A stretch of DNA of 10,978 nucleotides, taken from JBBDIM01 sp040880405 (GTDB taxonomy: Bacteria; Planctomycetota; Planctomycetia; Pirellulales; Pirellulaceae). The stretch's first letter is position 1, and each line of letters starts with the position of its first letter. A program made the translations under genes and the position numbers. The notes below the pieces were generated by a model. It worked only from the letters and a program-made list of their open reading frames with translations. It had not been told where the DNA came from and ran no database searches. This document shows positions 1 through 6,965 of this stretch, one piece after another. The stretch lies in NCBI GenBank assembly GCA_040880405.1, contig JBBDIM010000196.1, positions 1-10,978 on the forward strand. The letters are read 5' to 3'.

Positions 1-41
1 GACTTTCACCCTCAAATTGTCAAACATGCCTGGCAAACCAC

Positions 42-74
42 TTCTCCCACGCTTTGGCAAGCGTGGCTACGTGA
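42..74 (+). repeat. Palindromic repeat, family R1, copy a
   Basis: A perfect 8-base stem, CCACGCTT at 47-54 and AAGCGTGG at 59-66, encloses the loop TGGC. It is preceded by a C-rich stretch and followed by CTACGTGA. The same architecture recurs at 2953-2986, 6451-6481 and 6523-6553. This copy overlaps the end of the MMPL exporter gene: the CTACG tail read on the minus strand supplies that gene's TAG stop at 67-69. It may act as a 3'-end hairpin for that gene, although no U-tract follows on the minus strand. The repeat is directly visible; REP-like mobility is inference. Confidence 0.85.
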
Positions 75-2664
75 TGCTTGTACCGTGGAACCAGCGGTCG
101 CGGAGGGCGAGGAAGCAGGGCAAGAGGATGCTGCGGACGATGAATGTGTCGACCAACACGCCCACGCTCAGGGCGAAGCCGATTTCCACCACGCCGAGCA
201 AGGTTCCCATGCACATCGAGGCGAAGGTGCCCGCCATGATCAGGCCGCAACTGGTGATGATGCCGCCGGTCGAGGCGATCGCGAACGGCAACCCCCGCCG
301 CAGTCCCTTGCGGCGCTGTTCCTCGAACACGCGCGTCGCGAGATAAATGTTGTAGTCCTGCCCGATCGCGACCAGGATGACAAACAAGAAGAGCGGCACC
401 TTCCAGTCGAGCGCCTGAAACGAGTCGGGGTACCAGGTCGAGAAAAACCAGACCGTGATCCCCAGCGTCACGTAGTAGCTCAACAGGACGCTCAGAATCA
501 TGTACGCGCAGACCAATGGCTTGCGAAGGATCGCCAGCAAGACCAGGAACACGGCGATCACCGCCCCCAGTTCAATCCGCCGCGCGTCGTCTGAGGTGAC
601 CTGCTTCAAGTCCCGAATCGAGGCGGTGGTGCCGGTGAACCCGAAGTGGGTCTCGCGCCACAATTCCGACCGAGACTGCCGCGCGGTTTCCAGGTTCTCA
701 CCAATCCGCCGCAGAATCGCGATCCCCTCCGCCGAAAACGGATTGGTGTCGATCACCACGCGAAACAGGGCGACGCGGCCTTGCAGCTCCGGCTGCTGCG
801 TGAGAAAGAATTCCTTCGTGCGGTGATGGTTCTTGAGAAACAAAAGGCGTTGTCCCCGGCGGTTGAACGACATCGCGGCGGGGGGGGCACCCAGTGGCTG
901 CTGACTGGTGAACACTTGCCGCACGCGGGGATCAGCGGCGAAGATCTCGCGCGAGATCTCGGCGATCATCGCCTGACCTTCCGGCTGTTCGAAGAGTGCC
1001 TCACTGTGTTGGGCCAAGATCGTCAACGGGCTGTTCTCACCGAGGGGGAAATGCTCGCGCATCCGCAGGGCGGTCGCCTTCGCGGGCCGCGCACTGTCCA
1101 AATCGCCAAACAGATCGTACGAGACCTCCACCGCGCGGCCGGTCGTGATCCGCGCATATAAACTGGGCCAGGCGGGGATCAGCAGAACCATCAGCGACAC
1201 CGCCAAAATCCGGCCCGGGTAGCGGCAGACCAAGGCCGCAATCCCGTTCCAATACGGGGAGTTCGCTTCTTCCTCGACGCGCGCGTTGAAACCTTGATGC
1301 GGATCGCGCCAGGGCCAGAACAGCAGGGGGGCCAAAATCCGGAGCAGGGCCGGGGCCAAGGTGAGGCAGGCCAGCAGGGTGACCAGCAGGCAGAGCCCGA
1401 TCGCCGGGCCGCTGTTGCGGTACTTTTCGAACTGGGCGAACGACATCATCCCCAGCCCAATCACGGTGGTAAAGGCGCTCGCGGTGAGGGCCTCGCCGAC
1501 GCCTGAGACCGCCTTGGCGACCGCCCAGTCGTGGTTCAAGTTTTTCGTAAGCTCTTCACGGTACCGCGCAATCAGGAACAGACAAAAGTCGGTCCCCGCC
1601 CCAAACAGGATGACCACAATAAAGATCTTCGAGGTTTTGAAGACCTTAAAATCCCATGCCTCCAGACCGGGGATTTGATGGACCTGGGTCAGGAGGGCAA
1701 CCAGCCAGGTGGAAACAATCAGGGCGACCGCGATCGAGCCCAGCGGGATGACGAGCATCATCGGTGCGCGGTAAATCACCAACAGAATCAAGACCACCAG
1801 CAGCACCGTATAGACCTCGGTGTTGCGGATACTCTCCTGGGCGGCCAACAGCATCGCGCCACCGACGGCGGCGTTGCCGGTCAGGCCGATGTCGAGGTGG
1901 CCGAGGCCATCCTCAGTGGCCTGTTGCTGCCAGGGGGCGATCGCTTGTGTTAACTCTTGGACAATGCGGATGTTTTCCGTCGCGGCGAATTCGTGCCCTG
2001 TTTCCAGGACCACCAGCACGGCGTGGCCGTCTCGACTTTTGAGCATCGCGCCGCGGCCCGGGGTGTGCCGCGTCAGGACATCGATCAACTTCCAGTCAGG
2101 CGGCTCGGCCGGAGTGAGGGCGGGCTCAGTCCCTTCGAGTTGCGGATTGACGGCGATCGCCTGCTGCCGGTACCTGGCCGCTGTGACGGAATCTCCTTCG
2201 GCCTGATGCAACCAGGCAAGGTTCCAGAGGGGCTCCCACAAACGAGCATCCGAGAGCGCGGCCTCTTCCCAGGTTTCCTTGGCCCGTTGCGCCGGCGTAG
2301 GTGCATCTTCCGCTGCGACCGGGGAGGCGTTCTCCTTCTCCAGCCAAACACGCCCCAGCAGATTCAGAAACGGGGCGGCCACGCGATCGGCGAATTTGAG
2401 GTCCTCATCCGCTAAGGGGGCATCCTCTCGGGCGATCACCACCACGAATTGGCTCTTCCCTTCGTTGCCGGGAAAGGCCTCGGCAAGGGCTTTTTCCGCC
2501 ACAACACTGGGGGCGGTTTCCGGCAGAAAAGCGAGGTCGCCATCCAGCGTGACGTCATCCCAGTGGGGAGGCGCAAACCGCGCGCACACCGCCAAGGCAA
2601 TCCACACCAGGAGGATCGCCACGCGATACCGAACGACCAATTGGCCCAATCGCTGGAACAGCAA
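67..2664 (-). CDS. MMPL/RND-superfamily membrane exporter
   Basis: This 865-residue inner-membrane protein fits the RND superfamily, MMPL branch, whose members use the proton gradient to export lipids or hydrophobic compounds. Two similar halves each have one membrane helix, a large periplasmic loop, then five helices. Helices lie near 15-31, 283-325 (two), 346-367, 392-409, 419-449, 482-504, 699-714, 718-742, 757-776, 797-818 and 822-848. The proton-relay type motifs are GAGTDF at 355-360, followed by LFLIARYREEL, and GQDYNIYL at 768-775. Residues 143-176 of the first periplasmic loop resemble one TPR repeat, an unusual insertion. The start is TTG: the frame is open back to a stop at 2730 but has no ATG or GTG there, and no clear ribosome binding site is visible. 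The substrate is unknown; hopanoids, lipids and drugs are all possible. The last codons lie inside repeat R1a. Confidence 0.93.
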   Translation of the reverse strand: MLFQRLGQLVVRYRVAILLVWIALAVCARFAPPHWDDVTLDGDLAFLPETAPSVVAEKALAEAFPGNEGKSQFVVVIAREDAPLADEDLKFADRVAAPFLNLLGRVWLEKENASPVAAEDAPTPAQRAKETWEEAALSDARLWEPLWNLAWLHQAEGDSVTAARYRQQAIAVNPQLEGTEPALTPAEPPDWKLIDVLTRHTPGRGAMLKSRDGHAVLVVLETGHEFAATENIRIVQELTQAIAPWQQQATEDGLGHLDIGLTGNAAVGGAMLLAAQESIRNTEVYTVLLVVLILLVIYRAPMMLVIPLGSIAVALIVSTWLVALLTQVHQIPGLEAWDFKVFKTSKIFIVVILFGAGTDFCLFLIARYREELTKNLNHDWAVAKAVSGVGEALTASAFTTVIGLGMMSFAQFEKYRNSGPAIGLCLLVTLLACLTLAPALLRILAPLLFWPWRDPHQGFNARVEEEANSPYWNGIAALVCRYPGRILAVSLMVLLIPAWPSLYARITTGRAVEVSYDLFGDLDSARPAKATALRMREHFPLGENSPLTILAQHSEALFEQPEGQAMIAEISREIFAADPRVRQVFTSQQPLGAPPAAMSFNRRGQRLLFLKNHHRTKEFFLTQQPELQGRVALFRVVIDTNPFSAEGIAILRRIGENLETARQSRSELWRETHFGFTGTTASIRDLKQVTSDDARRIELGAVIAVFLVLLAILRKPLVCAYMILSVLLSYYVTLGITVWFFSTWYPDSFQALDWKVPLFLFVILVAIGQDYNIYLATRVFEEQRRKGLRRGLPFAIASTGGIITSCGLIMAGTFASMCMGTLLGVVEIGFALSVGVLVDTFIVRSILLPCFLALRDRWFHGTSIT

Positions 2665-2809
2665 CCGAAAACTTTCGAGAGAGCGACTACCGTTGCAAGG
2701 GGAAGTCTTAGGTCGGGCAGAGGTGCGCTATTTCACCCAACCATCGTATCCGGCATTTCTCACCAAGCCAAGTTCGGCGGAGGGTGATGGCCGAGAATGG
2801 AAAGCTCCC

Positions 2810-2887
2810 AGGGGATGAGTCCCCTCGCTTCTCATTTCAGAAAATGAAAACCCGCGAGCCGATTCTCCAACACGGGACTTATCCCCT
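2810..2887. repeat. Inverted repeat, family R2, copy a
   Basis: The left arm AGGGGATGAGTCCC (2810-2823) pairs over 14 positions with the right arm GGGACTTATCCCCT (2874-2887), with a single G-T wobble. Smaller nested stems lie inside: CTCGC (2824-2828) with GCGAG (2854-2858), and TCATTT with AAATGA around 2832-2847. The left arm can also fold alone as AGGGGA-TGAG-TCCCCT. The same arm sequence recurs at 3041-3117 around an unrelated interior, so the arms rather than the centre are the conserved part. Function is unknown. Confidence 0.7.
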
Positions 2888-2952
2888 TCTCGTGCAACAG
2901 GCCAAGGGCGGCTCTATTTTCAACCCGCCAGCAGGGCAAGCCGTTCTCGCGA

Positions 2953-2986
2953 TTCCCCCACGGTCTTGGCGACCGTGGCTACGTGA
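2953..2986 (+). repeat. Palindromic repeat, family R1, copy b
   Basis: The stem CCACGGTC (2958-2965) and GACCGTGG (2971-2978) encloses the loop TTGGC. It is preceded by TTCCC and followed by CTACGTGA. Compared with copies a and d, the inner stem bases differ (GGTC instead of GCTT), but both arms changed together so pairing is intact. It lies in the gap between the secreted propeller gene and the MMPL exporter gene. Confidence 0.85.
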
Positions 2987-3040
2987 AGTCTTGCTCAATC
3001 GCGGATCCATTCTCAACCGCGCACTCACCTCCGCGCGGCG

Positions 3041-3117
3041 AGGGGGATAAGTCCAATTATCGCTGGGCCCACGGGTCTGCGGGCCCTGCCATTTCTAGAT
3101 AATCGGACTCATCCCCT
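3041..3117 (-). terminator. Long hairpin just downstream of the propeller gene (R2 copy b)
   Basis: The arms at 3042-3061 and 3098-3117 form a 20-position stem. Read as minus-strand RNA, 19 positions pair, two of them G-U; read as plus-strand RNA those two become A-C mismatches. The structure is therefore better as a minus-strand transcript, as expected for the 3' end of the gene ending at 3137. The loop contains a further GGGCCC/GGGCCC stem (3065-3070 and 3081-3086). The right arm starts 20 bases past that gene's stop. No U-tract follows, so this is a candidate RNA-stabilising or 3'-end hairpin, not a classical intrinsic terminator. Its outer arm sequence matches the repeat at 2810-2887. Confidence 0.5.
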
Positions 3118-3136
3118 GCGAGGGTACGCCATTCTT

Positions 3137-6100
3137 TTACCGGAACCACAACAGGCCAAAATTTTCTGGGCGGGGTTCTAGGCTGGGTGGGGCGGTCCAG
3201 CTTTGCAGGCCGGTGCCGATCGCGATGCGGTCTACGTCCAGGCCCCACTGCGTCCCCAGCGGCGGTGGTTCCGCGGTGAGGTCGGCCAGACGGATTGCCG
3301 CTTCGATGGTCCAGACGCCACCCTGCTGGTTCGAGGCGACGTACCAAGTGGGATTCCAGGTGGGGTCGCCGTAGCAGGACTCGTGCGTTTGGCCCAGGTA
3401 GTCGACACTGAGCTCGTACCACGTGCCGTAGTCTCGATCGATATCCAGCCGAAGCACCACGCGGTCGTTTTTGCTGATATCGGCGTCCCGGCTGCGGGGC
3501 GTTTCCAGGGGTGGGGCGTACGTCGAATCGGGCGCGTTGCGGCAGCGGATGGCGACGTATAGGAACTCCGGATCGTGACAAAACAGCGCGGCCGCGGGCC
3601 AGGTGGTGTCCGCTTCGCCGCCAGCACCTTTTAAGTCGATCGGCCGAGCGGCCTGCCAAATCGGATCGTCCAGTCGGCCATCCAATCGAGGTGGCGAGGT
3701 GGCCGTCAGGCACGAGGCGACTGGCAAATCGTGATGACCGTGCCCTCGGTTCATGATCATCTCCGCCTGGACGCGTTCGTACCACGGAGACTCCTCACCC
3801 TGGGCGATAATCCGGGCCAAAAACGACTCCGCCTGGCGGCTCTGTCCGACGTCGGTGTGCAGGCGTTCCAGGGAGAACGCGAGGGCCGGATCGGACAACA
3901 ACCACGGCCATTGTCGCTGGGCCTGGTTCACCACGGCCATGCCACGGTTGGCGGCCGAGGTCGACTGCGTGGAATGGGTCTCGGTCTCGAACGATGCCTG
4001 CTGCACCGGTGGCGAGCCTGCCGAATCTGGCAGCATTGGTTGCCCTGCCAACTGACGCGCGACCATCGGTGGGGAATCGGTGCCATCGGCCAGGTACCGC
4101 TCGCGGCACTCTCGGCTGGCGTAGTAGCGAATTAGCCACTTGGCGGACAGGGACGCCAGCGGGCTCTGCGGGTAGTTTTGGATTAATTGCGTGTGCAGGT
4201 CGGCGGCCATCGCGGCCTGCCCGGACCTCTGCAAACCGGTCGCGGTTTGGCTCAAGACCTCCGCTCCACGATTACCAGGCAGCTCCTCGGCGATTTGCCC
4301 AACCTGTCCCATCGCCGCGGCCTGACTCACCGAGTTGCCGGAGACGTTTTGGATGATTCCTTCCAAGTTCCGACGCTTTTGCGCAAGCCGCTGCAGGGCC
4401 GCCAGATCGATCAGCGGCGGGACCAGGTCGGTCCGGCGGCCGCTGGTGCCTGGCGGCATTGAGAGCCCGGAAAATAGGTCGCGTCCGGCGGTTTCGTCGG
4501 TGGCCAAGGATCGCAGCAGGTTGAACTCCGTGACCATCGGTCCGCCGTTGGCCTCGCCGGTTACCATCCCCCGCGGGGCGGCGGCGTGTTCGGCGATCGA
4601 CATCCCGAGCGTGGCGGAAACCTGTGTGCAGTTGAGACTGATGGCCCCCCGGTCGCCCGGCGGGATCGCGCTGAACGCCTTGGACGCCCGCCAAGCGGAG
4701 AGTCCCAGCTCCGAGATTTGCTCGGGGTACTCTTCCGGATCGGCCGCTTTCTCGATCGCGCTGATCACCAGTTGATTTGTCAGGTAGGGAAGGGGTGCGC
4801 CTCCGCGGGGATCGGCGTAGTCGGTCACAATGACGGAGGGTCGCCATTGGCGAATCCGGCGGACCAGGTGACGCTGGGCTTCGGAGACCCCTTGCCCGTC
4901 GTAGGCCGCGTTCCAGCCCTCGACCAGACGTCGCCCCTCCAGTTGAAGCTCTGGGCTGTTCATCGGGAAGCGCCAGTTCTGGATGCCGTGGCTCCCACCG
5001 GCGATGAGGGTCGCGGCGTGGATGGGTGAGTCGACGATCGCCCGGCCATCGGCTCCCGGCAGAGACTTCCCGGAAGTGGGCCGGCGGGGGGCGTCAAATC
5101 GGTTGAGGACCTCTACCACCGTCAAATAGCCGCTGCCGCCGCCGTAGTAGCTGACCATCTCCCACGGAATTGCCGTGGGCTGATGAAACAAGCCCCACAG
5201 CCCGACGCGTTGGTGCGTCCCATGCAGCCGTCGCCAAGTCTTGCCGCCATCGCTGGTCCCCAGGATCGTGCCGAGGGCCCCGCAAGCGAAACCTTGTTGG
5301 GTGTCGATGAACGTGATCGAGTGGAGCGGCAGTTGGGTCGGCACCGTTTGCCGCTCCCAGGTTTGGCCGCTGTCGCGGGAATGCCAGACCATGCCACCGG
5401 GGTCGCCGGCGATCCAGATGTGTTGTTCAAACGAGGCGACCGCGCGGAAGTCGACCTGCTGCTGGACCTTGAGCGACGGATGAACCTCCACCGGTTGCCA
5501 CGATCCGCCTCGATCGGCCGATTGCAACACCAGCCCGCCATCTCCGACGGCCAAGAGTTGGCCCCGGCCGACGCGCGCGACGGCGCGGAGGGCCCGCAGC
5601 GGATCTTCCTGGTAGCCCGGTTTGCGGATTCCGCCCCGGTTGGCCAGGGCGATGGAGGTTCGCTCCCCGGCGAGAATCAGCTCTCCCTCGGTCAACATCG
5701 CCAGCGCCTCGTAGGCCCTTGGCTGGATGTGCGGCATCGGCCGCCAATTCCGCCCCCCATCGGTCGTTTCGATCAGACCGCTGGGATAGAGCGATGAGGG
5801 TTGGGTTAGGGCGTAGCCCCGGCTAGGGTCCTCGAAGCGGACCACCTTGATCAGCGGCAACGCCTGCATCGGTATCCGCTGCCAGGTGTGCCCCGCGTCA
5901 GTCGTCTTGAGGATTACGCCCACCGATTCCTGGCTGTACGGCTCGACATCCCCACCCACGATCCAGCCCGTCTGGTCGTCGATAAAGGTGATATCCCGTA
6001 ACTGGGCCGAGGTCCCCGAAGGCTGCTGCTCCCACGTCCGGCCGGAATTGCCGGTCCGCCAGATCACCCCTCGATCGCCAATGGCGAACCCTTGCAGGTC

Positions 6101-6292
6101 GTCGAGAAAATGAACGCGGTTGAGCCCCGCGTCGGCGTACCAATTGGAGGGGAAATCGGTGGATTGGGGGGCGGTTTGGGCGGTAGCCATTGGTGTCGAA
6201 AGACAGACGGCCGACCAGGCGACGATGCTAGCAAGCGCGACAACGACCCCAGTGGATCGATGGCGATCACCGCTCAGACAGACTCCGTTCAT
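3137..6292 (-). CDS. Secreted YCF48-like propeller protein with CBM9-like C-terminus
   Basis: This protein has about 1,051 residues. The start chosen, ATG at 6292, gives a classical signal peptide: a basic N-terminus, hydrophobic VVVALASIVAWSAVCL near 16-31, and cleavage near ATAQ. An in-frame ATG at 6385 would add 31 residues and bury it. Residues 57-359 form a YCF48/BNR-type beta-propeller with six Asp-box turns near 80, 130, 176, 258, 305 and 346 (for example TSDGGKTW). Residues about 370-545 resemble a PIG-L/LmbE deacetylase (LVRRIRQWRPSVIVTDYADP), but the metal-binding HPDD motif is absent, so any catalysis is doubtful. Residues about 680-850 are helical and loosely TPR-like. Residues 860-1051 resemble a family 9 carbohydrate-binding module, opening with LDGRLDDPIWQAA. 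The protein is probably periplasmic or extracellular and may bind sugar or polymer. The propeller and CBM9 calls are fairly secure, the PIG-L call is tentative, and the role is unknown. Confidence 0.8.
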   Translation of the reverse strand: MNGVCLSGDRHRSTGVVVALASIVAWSAVCLSTPMATAQTAPQSTDFPSNWYADAGLNRVHFLDDLQGFAIGDRGVIWRTGNSGRTWEQQPSGTSAQLRDITFIDDQTGWIVGGDVEPYSQESVGVILKTTDAGHTWQRIPMQALPLIKVVRFEDPSRGYALTQPSSLYPSGLIETTDGGRNWRPMPHIQPRAYEALAMLTEGELILAGERTSIALANRGGIRKPGYQEDPLRALRAVARVGRGQLLAVGDGGLVLQSADRGGSWQPVEVHPSLKVQQQVDFRAVASFEQHIWIAGDPGGMVWHSRDSGQTWERQTVPTQLPLHSITFIDTQQGFACGALGTILGTSDGGKTWRRLHGTHQRVGLWGLFHQPTAIPWEMVSYYGGGSGYLTVVEVLNRFDAPRRPTSGKSLPGADGRAIVDSPIHAATLIAGGSHGIQNWRFPMNSPELQLEGRRLVEGWNAAYDGQGVSEAQRHLVRRIRQWRPSVIVTDYADPRGGAPLPYLTNQLVISAIEKAADPEEYPEQISELGLSAWRASKAFSAIPPGDRGAISLNCTQVSATLGMSIAEHAAAPRGMVTGEANGGPMVTEFNLLRSLATDETAGRDLFSGLSMPPGTSGRRTDLVPPLIDLAALQRLAQKRRNLEGIIQNVSGNSVSQAAAMGQVGQIAEELPGNRGAEVLSQTATGLQRSGQAAMAADLHTQLIQNYPQSPLASLSAKWLIRYYASRECRERYLADGTDSPPMVARQLAGQPMLPDSAGSPPVQQASFETETHSTQSTSAANRGMAVVNQAQRQWPWLLSDPALAFSLERLHTDVGQSRQAESFLARIIAQGEESPWYERVQAEMIMNRGHGHHDLPVASCLTATSPPRLDGRLDDPIWQAARPIDLKGAGGEADTTWPAAALFCHDPEFLYVAIRCRNAPDSTYAPPLETPRSRDADISKNDRVVLRLDIDRDYGTWYELSVDYLGQTHESCYGDPTWNPTWYVASNQQGGVWTIEAAIRLADLTAEPPPLGTQWGLDVDRIAIGTGLQSWTAPPSLEPRPENFGLLWFR

Positions 6293-6450
6293 GAGCACAA
6301 GATTCGTATTGGAGAGAAGGACGCGTCGGAATCTTCCCGCTGAACCATTCCATGTGCCGCAGATTCTAAAGCAAACCCCCCTCATCCGCCAACGCGAATT
6401 TCCGCGGGATGTGGGGATTTTGGCGGTATGGGGGCTCCTCCACGGTTTTT

Positions 6451-6481
6451 ACGTAGCCACGGTCGCCAGACCGTGGGGGAA
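6451..6481 (-). repeat. Palindromic repeat, family R1, copy c
   Basis: The stem CCACGGTC (6457-6464) and GACCGTGG (6469-6476) encloses the loop GCCA. The order of flanks (ACGTAG before, GGGGGAA after) shows the unit lies in reverse orientation relative to copies a, b and d. It forms a head-to-head pair with copy d, 41 bases away, in the gap upstream of the propeller gene and downstream of the DUF2007 gene. Confidence 0.85.
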
Positions 6482-6522
6482 CCGTGAGTCGAGTTTGCCC
6501 CTGAGGCATCGCGGGTTAGCAC

Positions 6523-6553
6523 TTCCCCCACGCTTTTAGCAAGCGTGGCTACG
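6523..6553 (+). repeat. Palindromic repeat, family R1, copy d
   Basis: The stem CCACGCTT (6528-6535) and AAGCGTGG (6541-6548) encloses the loop TTAGC, with TTCCC before and CTACG after. It abuts a 12-base perfect palindrome, ACGACGCGTCGT (6551-6562), and begins 12 bases past the stop of the DUF2007 gene on the minus strand, so it could also act as that gene's 3'-end hairpin. Confidence 0.85.
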
Positions 6554-6564
6554 ACGCGTCGTTT

Positions 6565-6777
6565 CTACTCCGCGTGATGCTCTGACAGATACGCGTCGGC
6601 GGCTTCTTTTTTGGTTTCCGGGACCCGGATTTTGATCGGCAGGACGCTCGTCAGGCCTCCTTGGAGCTCGCCGTCGATGATGCACTCGATTCCCTCGGCC
6701 AATAGAGCGTTGCGAATAATCAGCGCCGCTTCCGGGTCGTGGATCGTCCTTACAACCACAAAATTCGTTTCATCCAT
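6565..6777 (-). CDS. DUF2007-type small protein
   Basis: This is a 70-residue soluble protein with the pattern of the DUF2007 family (putative signal-transducing proteins): an opening strand VVVRTIHDPEAA, a helix IIRNALLAEGI, a strand ECIIDGE, then a Leu/Val-rich strand LPIKIRVPETKKEAADAYL ending in a helix. Family members fold as a small ferredoxin-like unit; no biochemical activity is established. ATG at 6777 is preferred over GTG at 6780 because AGGAG at 6786-6790 is then 8 bases away. There is no signal peptide or membrane segment. The gene is divergent from the response regulator at 6966 and separated from the propeller gene by two R1 repeats, so it is probably monocistronic. The family assignment rests on pattern recognition only. 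Confidence 0.82.
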   Translation of the reverse strand: MDETNFVVVRTIHDPEAALIIRNALLAEGIECIIDGELQGGLTSVLPIKIRVPETKKEAADAYLSEHHAE

Positions 6778-6785
6778 CACAATAT

Positions 6786-6790
6786 CTCCT
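6786..6790 (-). promoter_or_regulatory. Shine-Dalgarno site AGGAG for the DUF2007 gene
   Basis: Read on the minus strand this is AGGAG, eight bases before the ATG at 6777 and five before the alternative GTG at 6780. The spacing favours the ATG. It is the only clear Shine-Dalgarno sequence I could find in the window; the other starts have none or weak ones. Confidence 0.7.
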
Positions 6791-6965
6791 GAATCAACGG
6801 TCCTGAGGCGGAAACTGAATCCGCGGCTATCCGAAAATTAACCCAACCAGCGGGCCCTTACGCATTTCCTATTCTAGGCTTAAGCAGGTTTCCGGCCCAC
6901 TATTTTTCAGCGTGTGTGGTAACGGCCGGAACCTGTCCACCCCTGAGCGAGAGACACAAAATCCG
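6791..6965. promoter_or_regulatory. Divergent promoter region between the DUF2007 and regulator genes
   Basis: These 175 bases separate two genes that point away from each other, so promoters for both should lie here. The region is more AT-rich than its neighbours (for example around 6831-6842 and 6898-6909). A short hairpin, GCGGA (6808-6812) with TCCGC (6820-6824), lies in the presumed leader of the DUF2007 gene. I could not assign convincing -35 and -10 boxes by eye. The regulator call follows from gene layout, not from motifs. Confidence 0.45.

Larger units (their letters stand above)
2665..3136. other. Palindrome-rich intergenic region
   Basis: This 472-base gap between two minus-strand genes has no convincing coding sequence; the short frames that cross it are built from repeats. 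It holds, in order, an inverted repeat with GGGGATRAGTCC arms (2810-2887), R1 copy b (2953-2986), a CCGCGC/GCGCGG hairpin (3017-3022 with 3033-3038) and a second GGGGATRAGTCC-armed inverted repeat (3041-3117). The promoter of the MMPL exporter gene would be expected near 2665-2800, but I cannot point to convincing -35 and -10 boxes. Confidence 0.7.

Noticed and set aside
2784..3050. An 88-codon plus-strand frame in the gap between the two large minus genes
   Set aside because: It runs through repeats R2a and R1b and ends inside R2b, so its sequence is explained by repeats; no family pattern or ribosome binding site supports it.
3057..3785. A 242-codon open frame on the minus strand in another phase
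   Set aside because: It overlaps the CBM9-like end of the secreted protein in a shifted frame, and its Arg/Pro-rich product looks like a phase shadow. The other frame continues a recognisable domain to its end.
6293..6385. Longer start of the secreted propeller protein at ATG 6385
   Set aside because: It would place 31 extra residues before a clear signal peptide, so ATG 6292 is preferred.
6912..6965. Longer start of the response regulator at GTG 6912
   Set aside because: The 18 extra residues have no receiver character, and ATG 6966 gives the usual distance to the first strand.
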